In this document: positions 53,130 to 60,912 of the stretch, in pieces | How the letters are laid out: every line of letters begins with the position of its first letter | Numbering within the stretch: the first letter of the stretch is position 1 | Source: CAZEQJ01 sp964514385 | Lineage (GTDB): Bacteria > Bacteroidota > Bacteroidia > Cytophagales > Cyclobacteriaceae | DNA: 64,000 bases | Direction of reading: 5' to 3' | NCBI GenBank assembly: GCA_964514385.1 | Contig: CAZEQJ010000008.1 | Span: 1-64,000, forward strand | Translations under genes and position numbers: made by a program | The notes under the pieces: model-generated | Seen by the model: the letters and a program-made list of their open reading frames with translations, nothing else | The model's database searches: none | What the model was told of the DNA's origin: nothing

Positions 53130-54464
53130 ATGTTCGACAATCTTTCAGTTAAGCTAGAAAAGGCCTTTAAAACACTCAAGGGCCAGGGAAAAATCACCGA
53201 GATCAATGTTGCGACTACTGTAAAAGAGATCCGGCGTGCCCTGATCGATGCCGACGTCAACTATAAGGTGGCAAAGGAGGTCACCGATTCTATCAAGGAA
53301 AAAGCGCTGGGCCGTGATGTACTGGTATCTGTATCACCTGGTCAGCTGCTTACCAAAATTGTCAATGAGGAGCTGACTGAGCTTATGGGTGGCAGTAAGG
53401 TTGGCCTCAACCTGTCCGGCAATCCTGCGGTAATTCTAATTTCGGGTCTGCAGGGTAGTGGTAAGACGACATTTACGGGCAAGCTGGCCTTGCATTTGAA
53501 AAAGCAGGGCCGTGACGTGATGCTTGCGGCCTGTGATATTTACCGTCCCGCTGCTATTGACCAGCTTAAAGTACTGGGCGAACAGGTAGGGGTGGAAGTA
53601 CATGCTGAGCCTGAAAATAAAGACGCGCTGAAGATTGCGAAAAATGCGATGGAGCAGGCGCGCAAACTCAATAAAAAGGTCTTGATCGTCGATACAGCCG
53701 GTCGTTTGGCTGTGGATGAACAGATGATGGATGAAATATCATCGCTGAAAAAGGGTTTGAAGCCTTCTGAAACACTGTTTGTTGTCGATTCCATGACGGG
53801 GCAGGATGCCGTAAACACTGCCAAAACCTTCAATGAGGTGATTGACTTTGATGGCGTGGTCCTGACGAAACTTGATGGTGATACAAGAGGCGGTGCCGCG
53901 CTTTCCATACGTAATGTGGTGGATAAGCCGATAAAATTTATTGGTACCGGGGAAAAAATGGACGCGCTGGATGAGTTCTATCCCGACCGTATGGCCAACC
54001 GTATTCTTGGAATGGGGGATGTGGTTTCCCTTGTAGAAAGGGCACAACAGGCATTCGACCAGGAAGAAGCAGATCGTCTTAATAAAAAGATGAGAAAGAA
54101 TCAGTTTGATTATAATGACTTTCTTTCTCAGCTTGAACAGATTAAAAAAATGGGTAACCTCAAGGATATTATGGGCATGATACCCGGTATGGGTAAGGCT
54201 ATAAAAAATATGGACATTGATGATGATTCATTCAAGCCCATAGAGGCCATCATTCGGTCAATGACACCCCTTGAGCGTGAAAACCCGGATGCGCTGAACG
54301 GTAGTCGCCGTAAAAGAATTGCCATGGGCAGCGGTACGTCAATACAGGAGGTCAACAACCTTGTCAAGCAATTTGAACAGATGCGCAAAATGATGAAGAG
54401 TATGAATAAGATGGGCGGTAAAAAAGGGCTTATGAACCTCGGCCAGATGATGGGAGGGCAGTAA
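53130..54464 (+). CDS. ffh: Signal recognition particle protein Ffh
   Basis: SRP54-type GTPase that binds 4.5S RNA and signal peptides and delivers nascent membrane proteins to FtsY. The 444 residues contain the N domain (about 1-90), the G domain (G1 GLQGSGKTTFTGKLA, DTAGRL, TKLDGDTRGGA), and the Met-rich M domain (about 300-444), which ends in a run of Met/Gly/Lys residues. It has its own promoter (53079-53110). The ATG at 53130 gives MFDNLSVKLEKAFKTLKGQG, the standard start. Confidence 0.97.
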   Translation: MFDNLSVKLEKAFKTLKGQGKITEINVATTVKEIRRALIDADVNYKVAKEVTDSIKEKALGRDVLVSVSPGQLLTKIVNEELTELMGGSKVGLNLSGNPAVILISGLQGSGKTTFTGKLALHLKKQGRDVMLAACDIYRPAAIDQLKVLGEQVGVEVHAEPENKDALKIAKNAMEQARKLNKKVLIVDTAGRLAVDEQMMDEISSLKKGLKPSETLFVVDSMTGQDAVNTAKTFNEVIDFDGVVLTKLDGDTRGGAALSIRNVVDKPIKFIGTGEKMDALDEFYPDRMANRILGMGDVVSLVERAQQAFDQEEADRLNKKMRKNQFDYNDFLSQLEQIKKMGNLKDIMGMIPGMGKAIKNMDIDDDSFKPIEAIIRSMTPLERENPDALNGSRRKRIAMGSGTSIQEVNNLVKQFEQMRKMMKSMNKMGGKKGLMNLGQMMGGQ

Positions 54465-54486
54465 GTAGCCTATACTGAAACAAAGA

Positions 54487-55376
54487 TTACGCTGTGATTT
54501 TCGCTGAGGTCCGGTAAAACCTTTCCATCACAACAGCGTGGGGTAAAGTAATAGAAGATACAAGTATCATCAGCATCAACGGATAACTCACCTTCATCAG
54601 GCCGGTTTCTGTCACTAAAACCAATCCACTGATTCCAAAAAATGATATCAGCGTAAGCGGCATTAGCTGTTTGATAAAACTCCACACCCCCGTCAGGTTC
54701 AGTGACGGATGAAAATGGTCGTACTCCTGGCGCNNNNNNNNNNTTTGAGTGTGCCAGGAAGCGAAGATGAGATCATGGCAAAGGTTATGGCTATGATAAT
54801 AATCTCCTGAAACAGCTGATCCAGAGTGATGTTTTTTCTCACAAGATGAATGAGAGAAATAGTAAGGAATATAAGGCTGCTGCTTAATAAGGAAGCCGTA
54901 ACCACCGTAAAATCAAAAACCAGATAAAAAGATTGAAGGTCGCTATGCATGTTCAGCGTTGATCGTATTTCATCCAGATTGAAGAAAACCAGACCGGACA
55001 ATATCATAAGACCCCAACTCAGATAAATAATAGCTTTCGGAGGTGAGTTTTTTCTTATGACATCATGGAACTGCGACTGTCCAAAATGATAAGCAGACAA
55101 CAGCAAAAATACTACAAGTGATGCCACAGGGAAAATCATCCAAATCAATACATTGACGATGATAGCTCCTATATACCATGTGAAAAATAAAAGCACTGAC
55201 ATGCTTGATCTTTCAAGAAAAAGCCGGTTGTCAATGGCACCGTGAGGTATGCCCAACAGCAAAACGGCCGCAATAGCCACACCATTTACCGTGGATGCTG
55301 AAAGATCAAACAGCACCGGCCCGAAAGGTAATAACAGAAAAAGTACAATAAGATAAATCAGGTTGGATTTACTCAT
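54487..55376 (-). CDS. blh: Brp/Blh-family beta-carotene 15,15'-dioxygenase (interrupted by assembly gap)
   Basis: Cleaves beta-carotene to retinal, the chromophore of microbial rhodopsins. The N-terminal part (55376 to 54744) carries the family histidines in LLGIPHGAIDN and SAYHFGQSQFH within a multi-helix membrane protein. The C-terminal part (54733 to 54487) reads RQEYDHFHP and, near the end, SSITLPHAVVMERFY. Between them are 10 N (54734-54743). With exactly 10 bases the two parts are out of frame, so the true gap is a different length; the missing piece should hold the YHSxxH-type motif. The gene is probably intact in the organism. No rhodopsin gene is in this window. It lies 41 bp after the sulfurtransferase gene. 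Confidence 0.85.
54734..54743. other. Assembly gap (10 N)
   Basis: Ten unresolved bases inside the Brp/Blh gene. Frame comparison on both sides shows that the real gap is not 10 bp (11 bases, 2 modulo 3, separate the two codon grids). Confidence 0.98.
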
Positions 55377-55417
55377 GAACTAAAAACCAGATAGCCCTCA
55401 CTTTGTTGTCCGGTTTT

Positions 55418-56236
55418 TCAGCTTTTCTGAATAGGGTTGTCATTCGAGGCCCACTCCACCCACGATCCATCATATATTTTAGCATGCCTGCCGGTAAGTG
55501 TGAATGCCAGCAGGTTGATACAAGCCGTGACACCTGAGCCGCAGCTGAAAACCACAGATTTATTGTTGTAAAAATCACGGAATATGGCGTTCAGCTCATC
55601 TTTTGACTTCATAAAGGGTCCATCCAGCAGCTTACTAAACGGCAGGCTGTACGATCCCGGCACATGCCCGCTGCTCATACCCTTTCTGGGCTCAAGAGCA
55701 GTTCCATCAAACCTGCCTGATGATCGGGCATCTATAAGCAAGAATTCATTTGAGGTAATGTTATTTCTTACCTGATCCATTGTGATGACCTGGCTTTCAT
55801 CAAAGTTTGCCTTGAAGTTGCCTGATTTTTCAGGAACGGCAAGCTTATTGACGGTTGTATAATTCATGCTTATCCATGATTCCAGCCCCCCATCCAGTAC
55901 TGCGATATTTGTGTGCCCCATTATCCTGAAGAGCCACCAGATTCTCGGGCTGAAGAAAATGCCAATATTGTCGTAGACAACAATCCTGTGTTCATTATTG
56001 ATGCCAAGGGCACGTACTGTTTTTTCAAAATGCTGTGGTGAGGGGATCATATGAGGCAAGTCAGCTGCAGGGTCACTTACTTCATCTACTGTCAGTCCCA
56101 TACTACCTGGTATATGACAACCTGTGCTGGCAGGCGATATGCCTAACGGGTTTGTAGGCTGACTCGCATCAACTATTACCAGTTGATCGTCATCTAAATG
56201 ATCATGAAGCCATTTACTGGTTACTGTATTTTCCAT
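55418..56236 (-). CDS. Two-domain rhodanese-type sulfurtransferase (SseA/thiosulfate or 3-mercaptopyruvate)
   Basis: About 272 residues from the ATG at 56236; a GTG at 56257 would add seven unlikely residues. Two tandem rhodanese domains are visible: the first, inactive-type, has VIVDASQPTNPLGISP and GHTNIAVLDGGLESW; the second (about 150-272) has LIDARSSGRFDG, SGHVPGSYSLPF, and the catalytic Cys in VVFSCGSGVTACINLLA. The active loop CGSGVTA is closer to 3-mercaptopyruvate sulfurtransferases (CGSGVTA/S) than to CRKGVTA of thiosulfate sulfurtransferases. It is upstream of blh on the same strand. Confidence 0.9.
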   Translation of the reverse strand: MENTVTSKWLHDHLDDDQLVIVDASQPTNPLGISPASTGCHIPGSMGLTVDEVSDPAADLPHMIPSPQHFEKTVRALGINNEHRIVVYDNIGIFFSPRIWWLFRIMGHTNIAVLDGGLESWISMNYTTVNKLAVPEKSGNFKANFDESQVITMDQVRNNITSNEFLLIDARSSGRFDGTALEPRKGMSSGHVPGSYSLPFSKLLDGPFMKSKDELNAIFRDFYNNKSVVFSCGSGVTACINLLAFTLTGRHAKIYDGSWVEWASNDNPIQKS

Positions 56237-56297
56237 ATCATTTGAATCCCTTAGCACTAAAATAAATAAATCGAGGATGTAAATGATAATTATGTAT

Positions 56298-56329
56298 AAA
56301 AAAAGCCCGCATAGTAACTACACGGGCTT
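56298..56329 (-). terminator. Rho-independent terminator of pdhB
   Basis: On the minus strand, AAGCCCG and CGGGCTT form a 7-bp stem around a 13-nt partly paired loop (TAG/CTA), followed by a run of T residues (plus-strand A run 56298-56304). It lies 22 bp past the pdhB stop. Confidence 0.8.
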
Positions 56330-56350
56330 GTTCAGTCTGTAAATGTTTTA

Positions 56351-57328
56351 TTATCGGTACATAACAGCGTTTACCGCCTCTAATGTCCGTTTTACGTTGG
56401 GCAATATAGCCTCGATAAGTGTGGGTGCATAAGGAAGAGGCACATCCATATTGTTTATCTTCATAATTGGTGCATCAAGATAATCAAATGCATATTTCTG
56501 AACGTGATATGTGATTTCTGACGCAATAGAAGCAAGCGGCCAGGCTTCTTCCACTATCACGAGTCGATTGGTTTTTTTAACGGATTGTATAACGGTAGCG
56601 AAATCAAGAGGTCGCACGGTACGCATATCGATCACTTCCGCAGAGACATTATCTTTTGCGAGCTCATCTGCAGCCTCCTCAACCACCTTCATCATCTTAC
56701 CAAAGGATACAAGGGTAACATTGTCACCTTCACGTGTGACCTTGGCTTCTCCGATCGGAATAAGATATTCTCCCTCTGGCACTTCACCTTTATCTCCGTA
56801 CATAAGCTCCGATTCCATGAATATAACCGGATCATTATCACGTATTGAGGTTTTAAGAAGTCCTTTGGCATCATAGGGGTTTGAAGGCACAACTACCTTG
56901 AGTCCCGCGGTATTGGCATACCAGTTTTCGAAGTTTTGTGAATGCTGCGAGCTCAGCATACCGGCATTCCCTGTAGGCCCTCTGAATACGATAGGAACAC
57001 TGTACTGACCGCCAGACATTGACATCATTTTAGCGGCACTGTTGATGATCTGATCTATAGCTACAAGAGAGAAGTTGAACGTCATGAATTCAATGATTGG
57101 GCGCAAGCCGTTCATTGCTGCTCCGATTCCAAGCCCGGCGAAGCCAAGTTCGGAAATAGGAGTATCGATCACCCGCTCCGGTCCGAATTCATCAAGCATG
57201 CCCTGGCTCACTTTATATGCACCATTATATTCTGCTACTTCTTCACCCATCAGGAAAATATCTTTATCCCGGCGCATCTCTTCACTCATCGCTTCGCCCA
57301 GTGCTTGTCTGAATTGTATTTCTCTCAT
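56351..57328 (-). CDS. pdhB: Pyruvate dehydrogenase E1 component, beta subunit
   Basis: Beta subunit of the alpha2beta2-type E1, which decarboxylates pyruvate with thiamine diphosphate in the pyruvate dehydrogenase complex. The 325 residues show the transketolase pyrimidine domain (EIQFRQALGEAMSEEM; GEEVAEYNGAYKVSQG; DTPISELGFAGLGIGAA) and the C-terminal transketolase domain with VIDMRTVRPLDFATVIQSV and IVEEAWPLASIAS. The alpha subunit, E2 and E3 are not in this window. It has its own promoter (57352-57382) and terminator (56298-56329), so it is transcribed alone. Confidence 0.94.
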   Translation of the reverse strand: MREIQFRQALGEAMSEEMRRDKDIFLMGEEVAEYNGAYKVSQGMLDEFGPERVIDTPISELGFAGLGIGAAMNGLRPIIEFMTFNFSLVAIDQIINSAAKMMSMSGGQYSVPIVFRGPTGNAGMLSSQHSQNFENWYANTAGLKVVVPSNPYDAKGLLKTSIRDNDPVIFMESELMYGDKGEVPEGEYLIPIGEAKVTREGDNVTLVSFGKMMKVVEEAADELAKDNVSAEVIDMRTVRPLDFATVIQSVKKTNRLVIVEEAWPLASIASEITYHVQKYAFDYLDAPIMKINNMDVPLPYAPTLIEAILPNVKRTLEAVNAVMYR

Positions 57329-57351
57329 GATTCTTATTCTTTTTCGGCCCC

Positions 57352-57382
57352 CAAAAATAGCAGTCGGCGGTTACTTCACAAA
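57352..57382 (-). promoter_or_regulatory. Bacteroidota-type promoter of pdhB
   Basis: On the minus strand, TTTTG ending at 57379, a 19-nt spacer and TATTTTTG (57359-57352) match the consensus. The -7 box is 23 bp from the pdhB ATG and lies right after the preceding terminator. Confidence 0.75.
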
Positions 57383-57395
57383 ATCAATAACAAAA

Positions 57396-57423
57396 GAAAA
57401 ACCCCGGTGGTTGCCACCGGGGT
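57396..57423 (-). terminator. Rho-independent terminator of the OmpA/TPR lipoprotein gene
   Basis: ACCCCGGTGG and CCACCGGGGT form a perfect 10-bp stem with a 3-nt loop. On the minus strand it is followed by TTTTTC. It lies 29 bp after the lipoprotein stop and separates it from the pdhB promoter. Confidence 0.9.
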
Positions 57424-57452
57424 CTGAAATATTATTTTGAAACAGAATAAAT

Positions 57453-59234
57453 TTAGTTCATCAAGGCAGTGAATGCTGCATTGCTCACAAAATTCCTGAA
57501 TTCAAGATCTCGTAATGCTTTGTCTTTATATGATGCATCCAATTCTATCGCCTGCTTCAGATGTTCAACCAGCGCATCTATATTTGACATTCTGGCTGCC
57601 GCTATTGCTGCAGCATAGTGACCAAGTGCAAAATCTTCATCCTGCTCAGCAGCGTCTATGAAGTTTTCCATGGCATTTCGGAAATCGCCATTTAACAGTT
57701 GAGCAAGTCCTCTGTTGAACAGATTCTGCGTAGTAGGTGTAGCATCTACCAGCGATGCGATCGCTACATCATATCGGGCAAGCTGAACGAGGGCGCTTCC
57801 TTCAACGCCATAAACACCTGCTGCCACATCACCACGAAGGTTACTCAGCGCCTCATCGGCTGCTTCATAAGCGGCCAGGTTGTCACCCATCATAAGTTTC
57901 ACACTTGCCATGTTGGCGTATACCTCCGGAGAAGCATTCATTTTCATAGCTATCTCAAGCTGTGTCGCTGCCATATCCAGGTAGTTCATCATTGCAGAAG
58001 ACTCACCAGCTTCCTGTGCCATCTGGATGTAAGTAGCGCCGAGGTTATTGTGTGCAACAGCATTGTCTTCTTTTGCAATTGCCGCCTTGTAGATTGCTTC
58101 TTTTTCACTCAGGCTTGGAGTAAGCGTGGCACCATAAAGCAGTTCTTCCATGCTTAAAGTATCTGCATTCTGTTCTTCATTTGCGATAGCTTTAGCAAGA
58201 ATTGAGATCTCAGCATCGGTTTTCTTATCTTTTACCATCAGTATTTCAGTGACGGCAGATCGCAGATTAGGATACAGATCATCGAATACCTGATCGTATG
58301 TAGAAAGCTTCTGCAGTCTGTCTTCCTTATCTTCAAATTCTCCCGGGCCGTTTACGATATCAAGATATTCCCTCTTTTGTGCATCTGTAATGCCATCGTA
58401 GAGCGCAAGTGAATCCTTAAATGCACCCCAGTTTTCGATTACCGGCTTTAGTACAAACTGGATGCTGTCCTGAATACCCTGGTAGTCGTATTTTTTCATC
58501 TGCGCACGATAAAAATCTTCAATCACCTGAGCACGATCTTCTGCGAGGTCGCTGTTGATTCTTTCGGCACCTTCAGGAGAGTGTGTACCTGTGATCGTAA
58601 CAGTACGGGTTACGTTCTTTTCAGCTATAAAAGCTTCCAGCTTTGAACCTCTGTCGCTGTTAATTTCAGATCTCCTAAGGTTTGATCTACCCTGTTCGAA
58701 ATAGAAGTTTACATTCACAGGAATAAGCTCCTCCTTGTTATTATAACCATGATCAGCATATACAGGAAATGCCACATCCTGAGCAAGAGTAGAGGTGGTG
58801 ATGAGGCCTGCGGCAATATTTACATTTGGCGTAGGGAGCTCTTTTCCTGCTGCAGGATCAGATGCTATTCCCATTACGGCAAGATCGCCCGGATTTTGAT
58901 CAGGCTCATAGGCGAACACATATTCTTGTGTGATCCTTGGCTGAACATCACCACTGTTTGGAAAATCTTCTGCTTTGAATTCGATTGGATCCAGCTCCAT
59001 CGTCTGGTCTCCGTAAACATAAGAAGGCTTGATGGTGTAGATCTTGCCCTGGGGCAACATTTTTGTCGGAAGTACTACCGAGATGTCAAATGCTACGCTG
59101 TCTGCATGCACTTCAAGGGGTGCAGGAGAAGGGGTGATCTGTTGATCCTGAGCAAGCTTCACCATCTTTTTCAATGCACATCCTGAAAAGGACACCATTA
59201 AAAATATGGCTAAAATCGAGAGTAAATTTTTCAT
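57453..59234 (-). CDS. Outer-membrane lipoprotein with OmpA-like and TPR regions
   Basis: A 593-residue protein. A lipoprotein signal peptide (lipobox SFSGC, Cys19) is followed by beta-rich sequence (about 40-165) and an OmpA-like segment at ~172-245 (VNVNFYFEQGRSNLRRSE, then TITGTHSPEGAERINSDLAE), resembling a peptidoglycan-binding OmpA motif but with Ser-Pro-Glu replacing the usual TDxxG. Residues ~360-590 contain four to five TPR-like helical pairs (for example AVAHNNLGATYIQMAQ, LFNRGLAQLLNGDFRNAMEN). It may tether the outer membrane to peptidoglycan and act as a scaffold. It is transcribed alone from the promoter at 59269-59298. Confidence 0.85.
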   Translation of the reverse strand: MKNLLSILAIFLMVSFSGCALKKMVKLAQDQQITPSPAPLEVHADSVAFDISVVLPTKMLPQGKIYTIKPSYVYGDQTMELDPIEFKAEDFPNSGDVQPRITQEYVFAYEPDQNPGDLAVMGIASDPAAGKELPTPNVNIAAGLITTSTLAQDVAFPVYADHGYNNKEELIPVNVNFYFEQGRSNLRRSEINSDRGSKLEAFIAEKNVTRTVTITGTHSPEGAERINSDLAEDRAQVIEDFYRAQMKKYDYQGIQDSIQFVLKPVIENWGAFKDSLALYDGITDAQKREYLDIVNGPGEFEDKEDRLQKLSTYDQVFDDLYPNLRSAVTEILMVKDKKTDAEISILAKAIANEEQNADTLSMEELLYGATLTPSLSEKEAIYKAAIAKEDNAVAHNNLGATYIQMAQEAGESSAMMNYLDMAATQLEIAMKMNASPEVYANMASVKLMMGDNLAAYEAADEALSNLRGDVAAGVYGVEGSALVQLARYDVAIASLVDATPTTQNLFNRGLAQLLNGDFRNAMENFIDAAEQDEDFALGHYAAAIAAARMSNIDALVEHLKQAIELDASYKDKALRDLEFRNFVSNAAFTALMN

Positions 59235-59268
59235 GAAAGTTTTAAATTTACGTTTGGTTGAACTCCTG

Positions 59269-59298
59269 CAAAATTAAATCAATAATCGATTTATTCAA
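59269..59298 (-). promoter_or_regulatory. Bacteroidota-type promoter of the OmpA/TPR lipoprotein gene
   Basis: On the minus strand, TTG (59298-59296), a 19-nt spacer and TAATTTTG (59276-59269) match the consensus. The leader would be about 27 bp. Confidence 0.7.
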
Positions 59299-59368
59299 TC
59301 ATAGTACCAATTATTCTGATTAAATAGAAAGAAATAGTGAACATTTGGTAGTATTTGGGGTTTAAATC

Positions 59369-59596
59369 ATGCTAATTATGAAAACTTTGATCACATTTTT
59401 TGAAAATCAGGCTTTTGGTGTCTGCACAAGACTGGGTGAGAAATTTGGCATCCCTACCATCAATATACGGAAATTCTTCCTTTATGCTTCATTCATTACA
59501 TTCGGTTCCCCGATTTTTTTGTACCTGAGTCTGGCATTTGTTATGAACTTCCGGAAATACCTCAGACAGAAAAGAAACCCTGTCTGGTATTTTTAG
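59369..59596 (+). CDS. Small PspC-domain-like membrane protein
   Basis: A 75-residue protein (72 if it starts at the ATG at 59378). The core FGVCTRLGEKFGIPTINIRK and FFLYASFITFGSPIFLYLSL resemble the PspC domain of stress-responsive membrane regulators: a helix, then one hydrophobic membrane segment, then a basic tail (RKYLRQKRN). A role in envelope stress is inference. It ends with a 4-bp overlap against the GT2 gene on the opposite strand. Confidence 0.75.
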   Translation: MLIMKTLITFFENQAFGVCTRLGEKFGIPTINIRKFFLYASFITFGSPIFLYLSLAFVMNFRKYLRQKRNPVWYF

Positions 59597-60579
59597 TTTA
59601 GATCGCTGTATTTCTTAATTCTTCTAAGAAAATAATCGAATACTATACTGCCCTCGTATACTGTAGGTAGCCTGTCTCTGCGTTCGCTGCGTGTCACTTT
59701 GGGTACCATCCGAATAAATGAAAAATAGGCTCTTAGCACGGCCCATGCATCTTTAAACTGTCCCTGAAACATAAATTTTATAGCTGCGATGATATCCAGA
59801 ACAAAGCGGAAGGATACGATCCATCTTGCGTTACATGCATTTTTATAGGAGGCCAGCAGGCTGTTGCGAAAGTTCAGGAAGGTTTTTCTTGGATTATGTT
59901 TCGGTAGTGTACCGCCTCCCACATGGTAAATGACGGATGCCGGCACACAAAATATAGCGTACCCGCTGAGTTGAAGGCGCCAGCACAGGTCAATCTCCTC
60001 CAGATGAGCAAAAAATGTATCATCAAAGCCCTTCATTTCATGAAATAAGGCTGCGCGAATCACCAGGCACGCACCTGTGGCCCAGAATACCTCTATTGGC
60101 TCATCATATTGCCCATGGTCCTTTTCCAGGTCAAAAAATAGTCTTCCCCGGCAGAAAGGATAGCCCCATTTGTCAATGAATCCTCCGGCAGCACCCGCGT
60201 ACTCAAAAGTGTTGCGATTTTTAAAATCAAGTATTTTAGGCTGTACGGCAGCTACCTTTCTATTTTGTTCCAGAAAATGAATCAAAGTGGACAGCCAGCC
60301 TGCAGTGACCTCTACATCGGAGTTGATAATGGCATAGTATTCAGCTTCTATTTGTGCCAAAGCACGATTATATCCACCTGTAAAGCCATAATTACGGTCA
60401 AGGATGATCAACCGTACCTGAGGATAATTATGCTTCAGGAATTCAACAGAGTCGTCGGTAGAAGCATTATCCGCTACATACACAGTAGCTTCCGGGGTGT
60501 TCTCAATAATTGAGGGTAATAATGTCTGAAGGAAATGTAATCCATTATAATTTAGGATTACAGCTGCCACTTTATCCAT
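59593..60579 (-). CDS. Glycosyltransferase family 2
   Basis: A 328-residue GT-A enzyme. It has the opening KVAAVILNYNGLHFLQTLLPS, a nucleotide-sugar binding segment VADNASTDDSVEFL, DRNYGFTGGYNRALAQI, a metal DxD-type INSDVEV (about 86-92), and a GLE-like ACLVIRAALFHEMKGFDD/HLEEIDLCWRL acceptor-site stretch. A C-terminal hydrophobic/basic segment (about 235-295) may associate with the membrane. It abuts YbaB without a gap and is the last gene of the hisS run. Confidence 0.9.
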   Translation of the reverse strand: MDKVAAVILNYNGLHFLQTLLPSIIENTPEATVYVADNASTDDSVEFLKHNYPQVRLIILDRNYGFTGGYNRALAQIEAEYYAIINSDVEVTAGWLSTLIHFLEQNRKVAAVQPKILDFKNRNTFEYAGAAGGFIDKWGYPFCRGRLFFDLEKDHGQYDEPIEVFWATGACLVIRAALFHEMKGFDDTFFAHLEEIDLCWRLQLSGYAIFCVPASVIYHVGGGTLPKHNPRKTFLNFRNSLLASYKNACNARWIVSFRFVLDIIAAIKFMFQGQFKDAWAVLRAYFSFIRMVPKVTRSERRDRLPTVYEGSIVFDYFLRRIKKYSDLN

Positions 60580-60912
60580 TTACATAAACCGGCTAAGGTC
60601 CAGCCCCGGAATATTGGGCAATAGATTGGAAGCTGAGTTTTTAAGTTCTTCTCTGGCCTTTTCATCGGCATTTTCCATCGCTTTGTTCACAGCTGCCACG
60701 ACAAGGTCCTGTACCATCTCCTGATCTTCCTTTGACAGCAGGCTTGGGTCAATTTCTATTGCCTTTATTTGCTTACGGGCATTCGCGGTTACTTTTACAA
60801 GACCTGCACCAGATTCACCCGTGACCTCGATATGCACCAGTGCTTCCTGCGCCTGTTTCATTTTTTCCTGCGCCTCTTTCAGGCCTCCCATCATTTTGGT
60901 AAAATCCATCAT
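60580..60912 (-). CDS. YbaB/EbfC-family nucleoid-associated protein
   Basis: A 110-residue small DNA-binding dimer, with family motifs MMGGLKEAQEKMKQAQEAL (N-terminal helix), GLVKVTANARKQIKAIEIDP, and AVNKAMENADEKAREELK near the C-terminus. Members bind DNA non-specifically and are often encoded with dnaX or recR, which is not the case here. It overlaps the frameshifted T9SS cargo gene by 4 bp and is followed immediately by GT2. Confidence 0.93.
   Translation of the reverse strand: MMDFTKMMGGLKEAQEKMKQAQEALVHIEVTGESGAGLVKVTANARKQIKAIEIDPSLLSKEDQEMVQDLVVAAVNKAMENADEKAREELKNSASNLLPNIPGLDLSRFM

Noticed and set aside
54487..55376. True frameshift in the Brp/Blh gene
   Set aside because: The break coincides exactly with 10 N; the frames on either side are both coding for family motifs, so the cause is an incorrectly sized gap.
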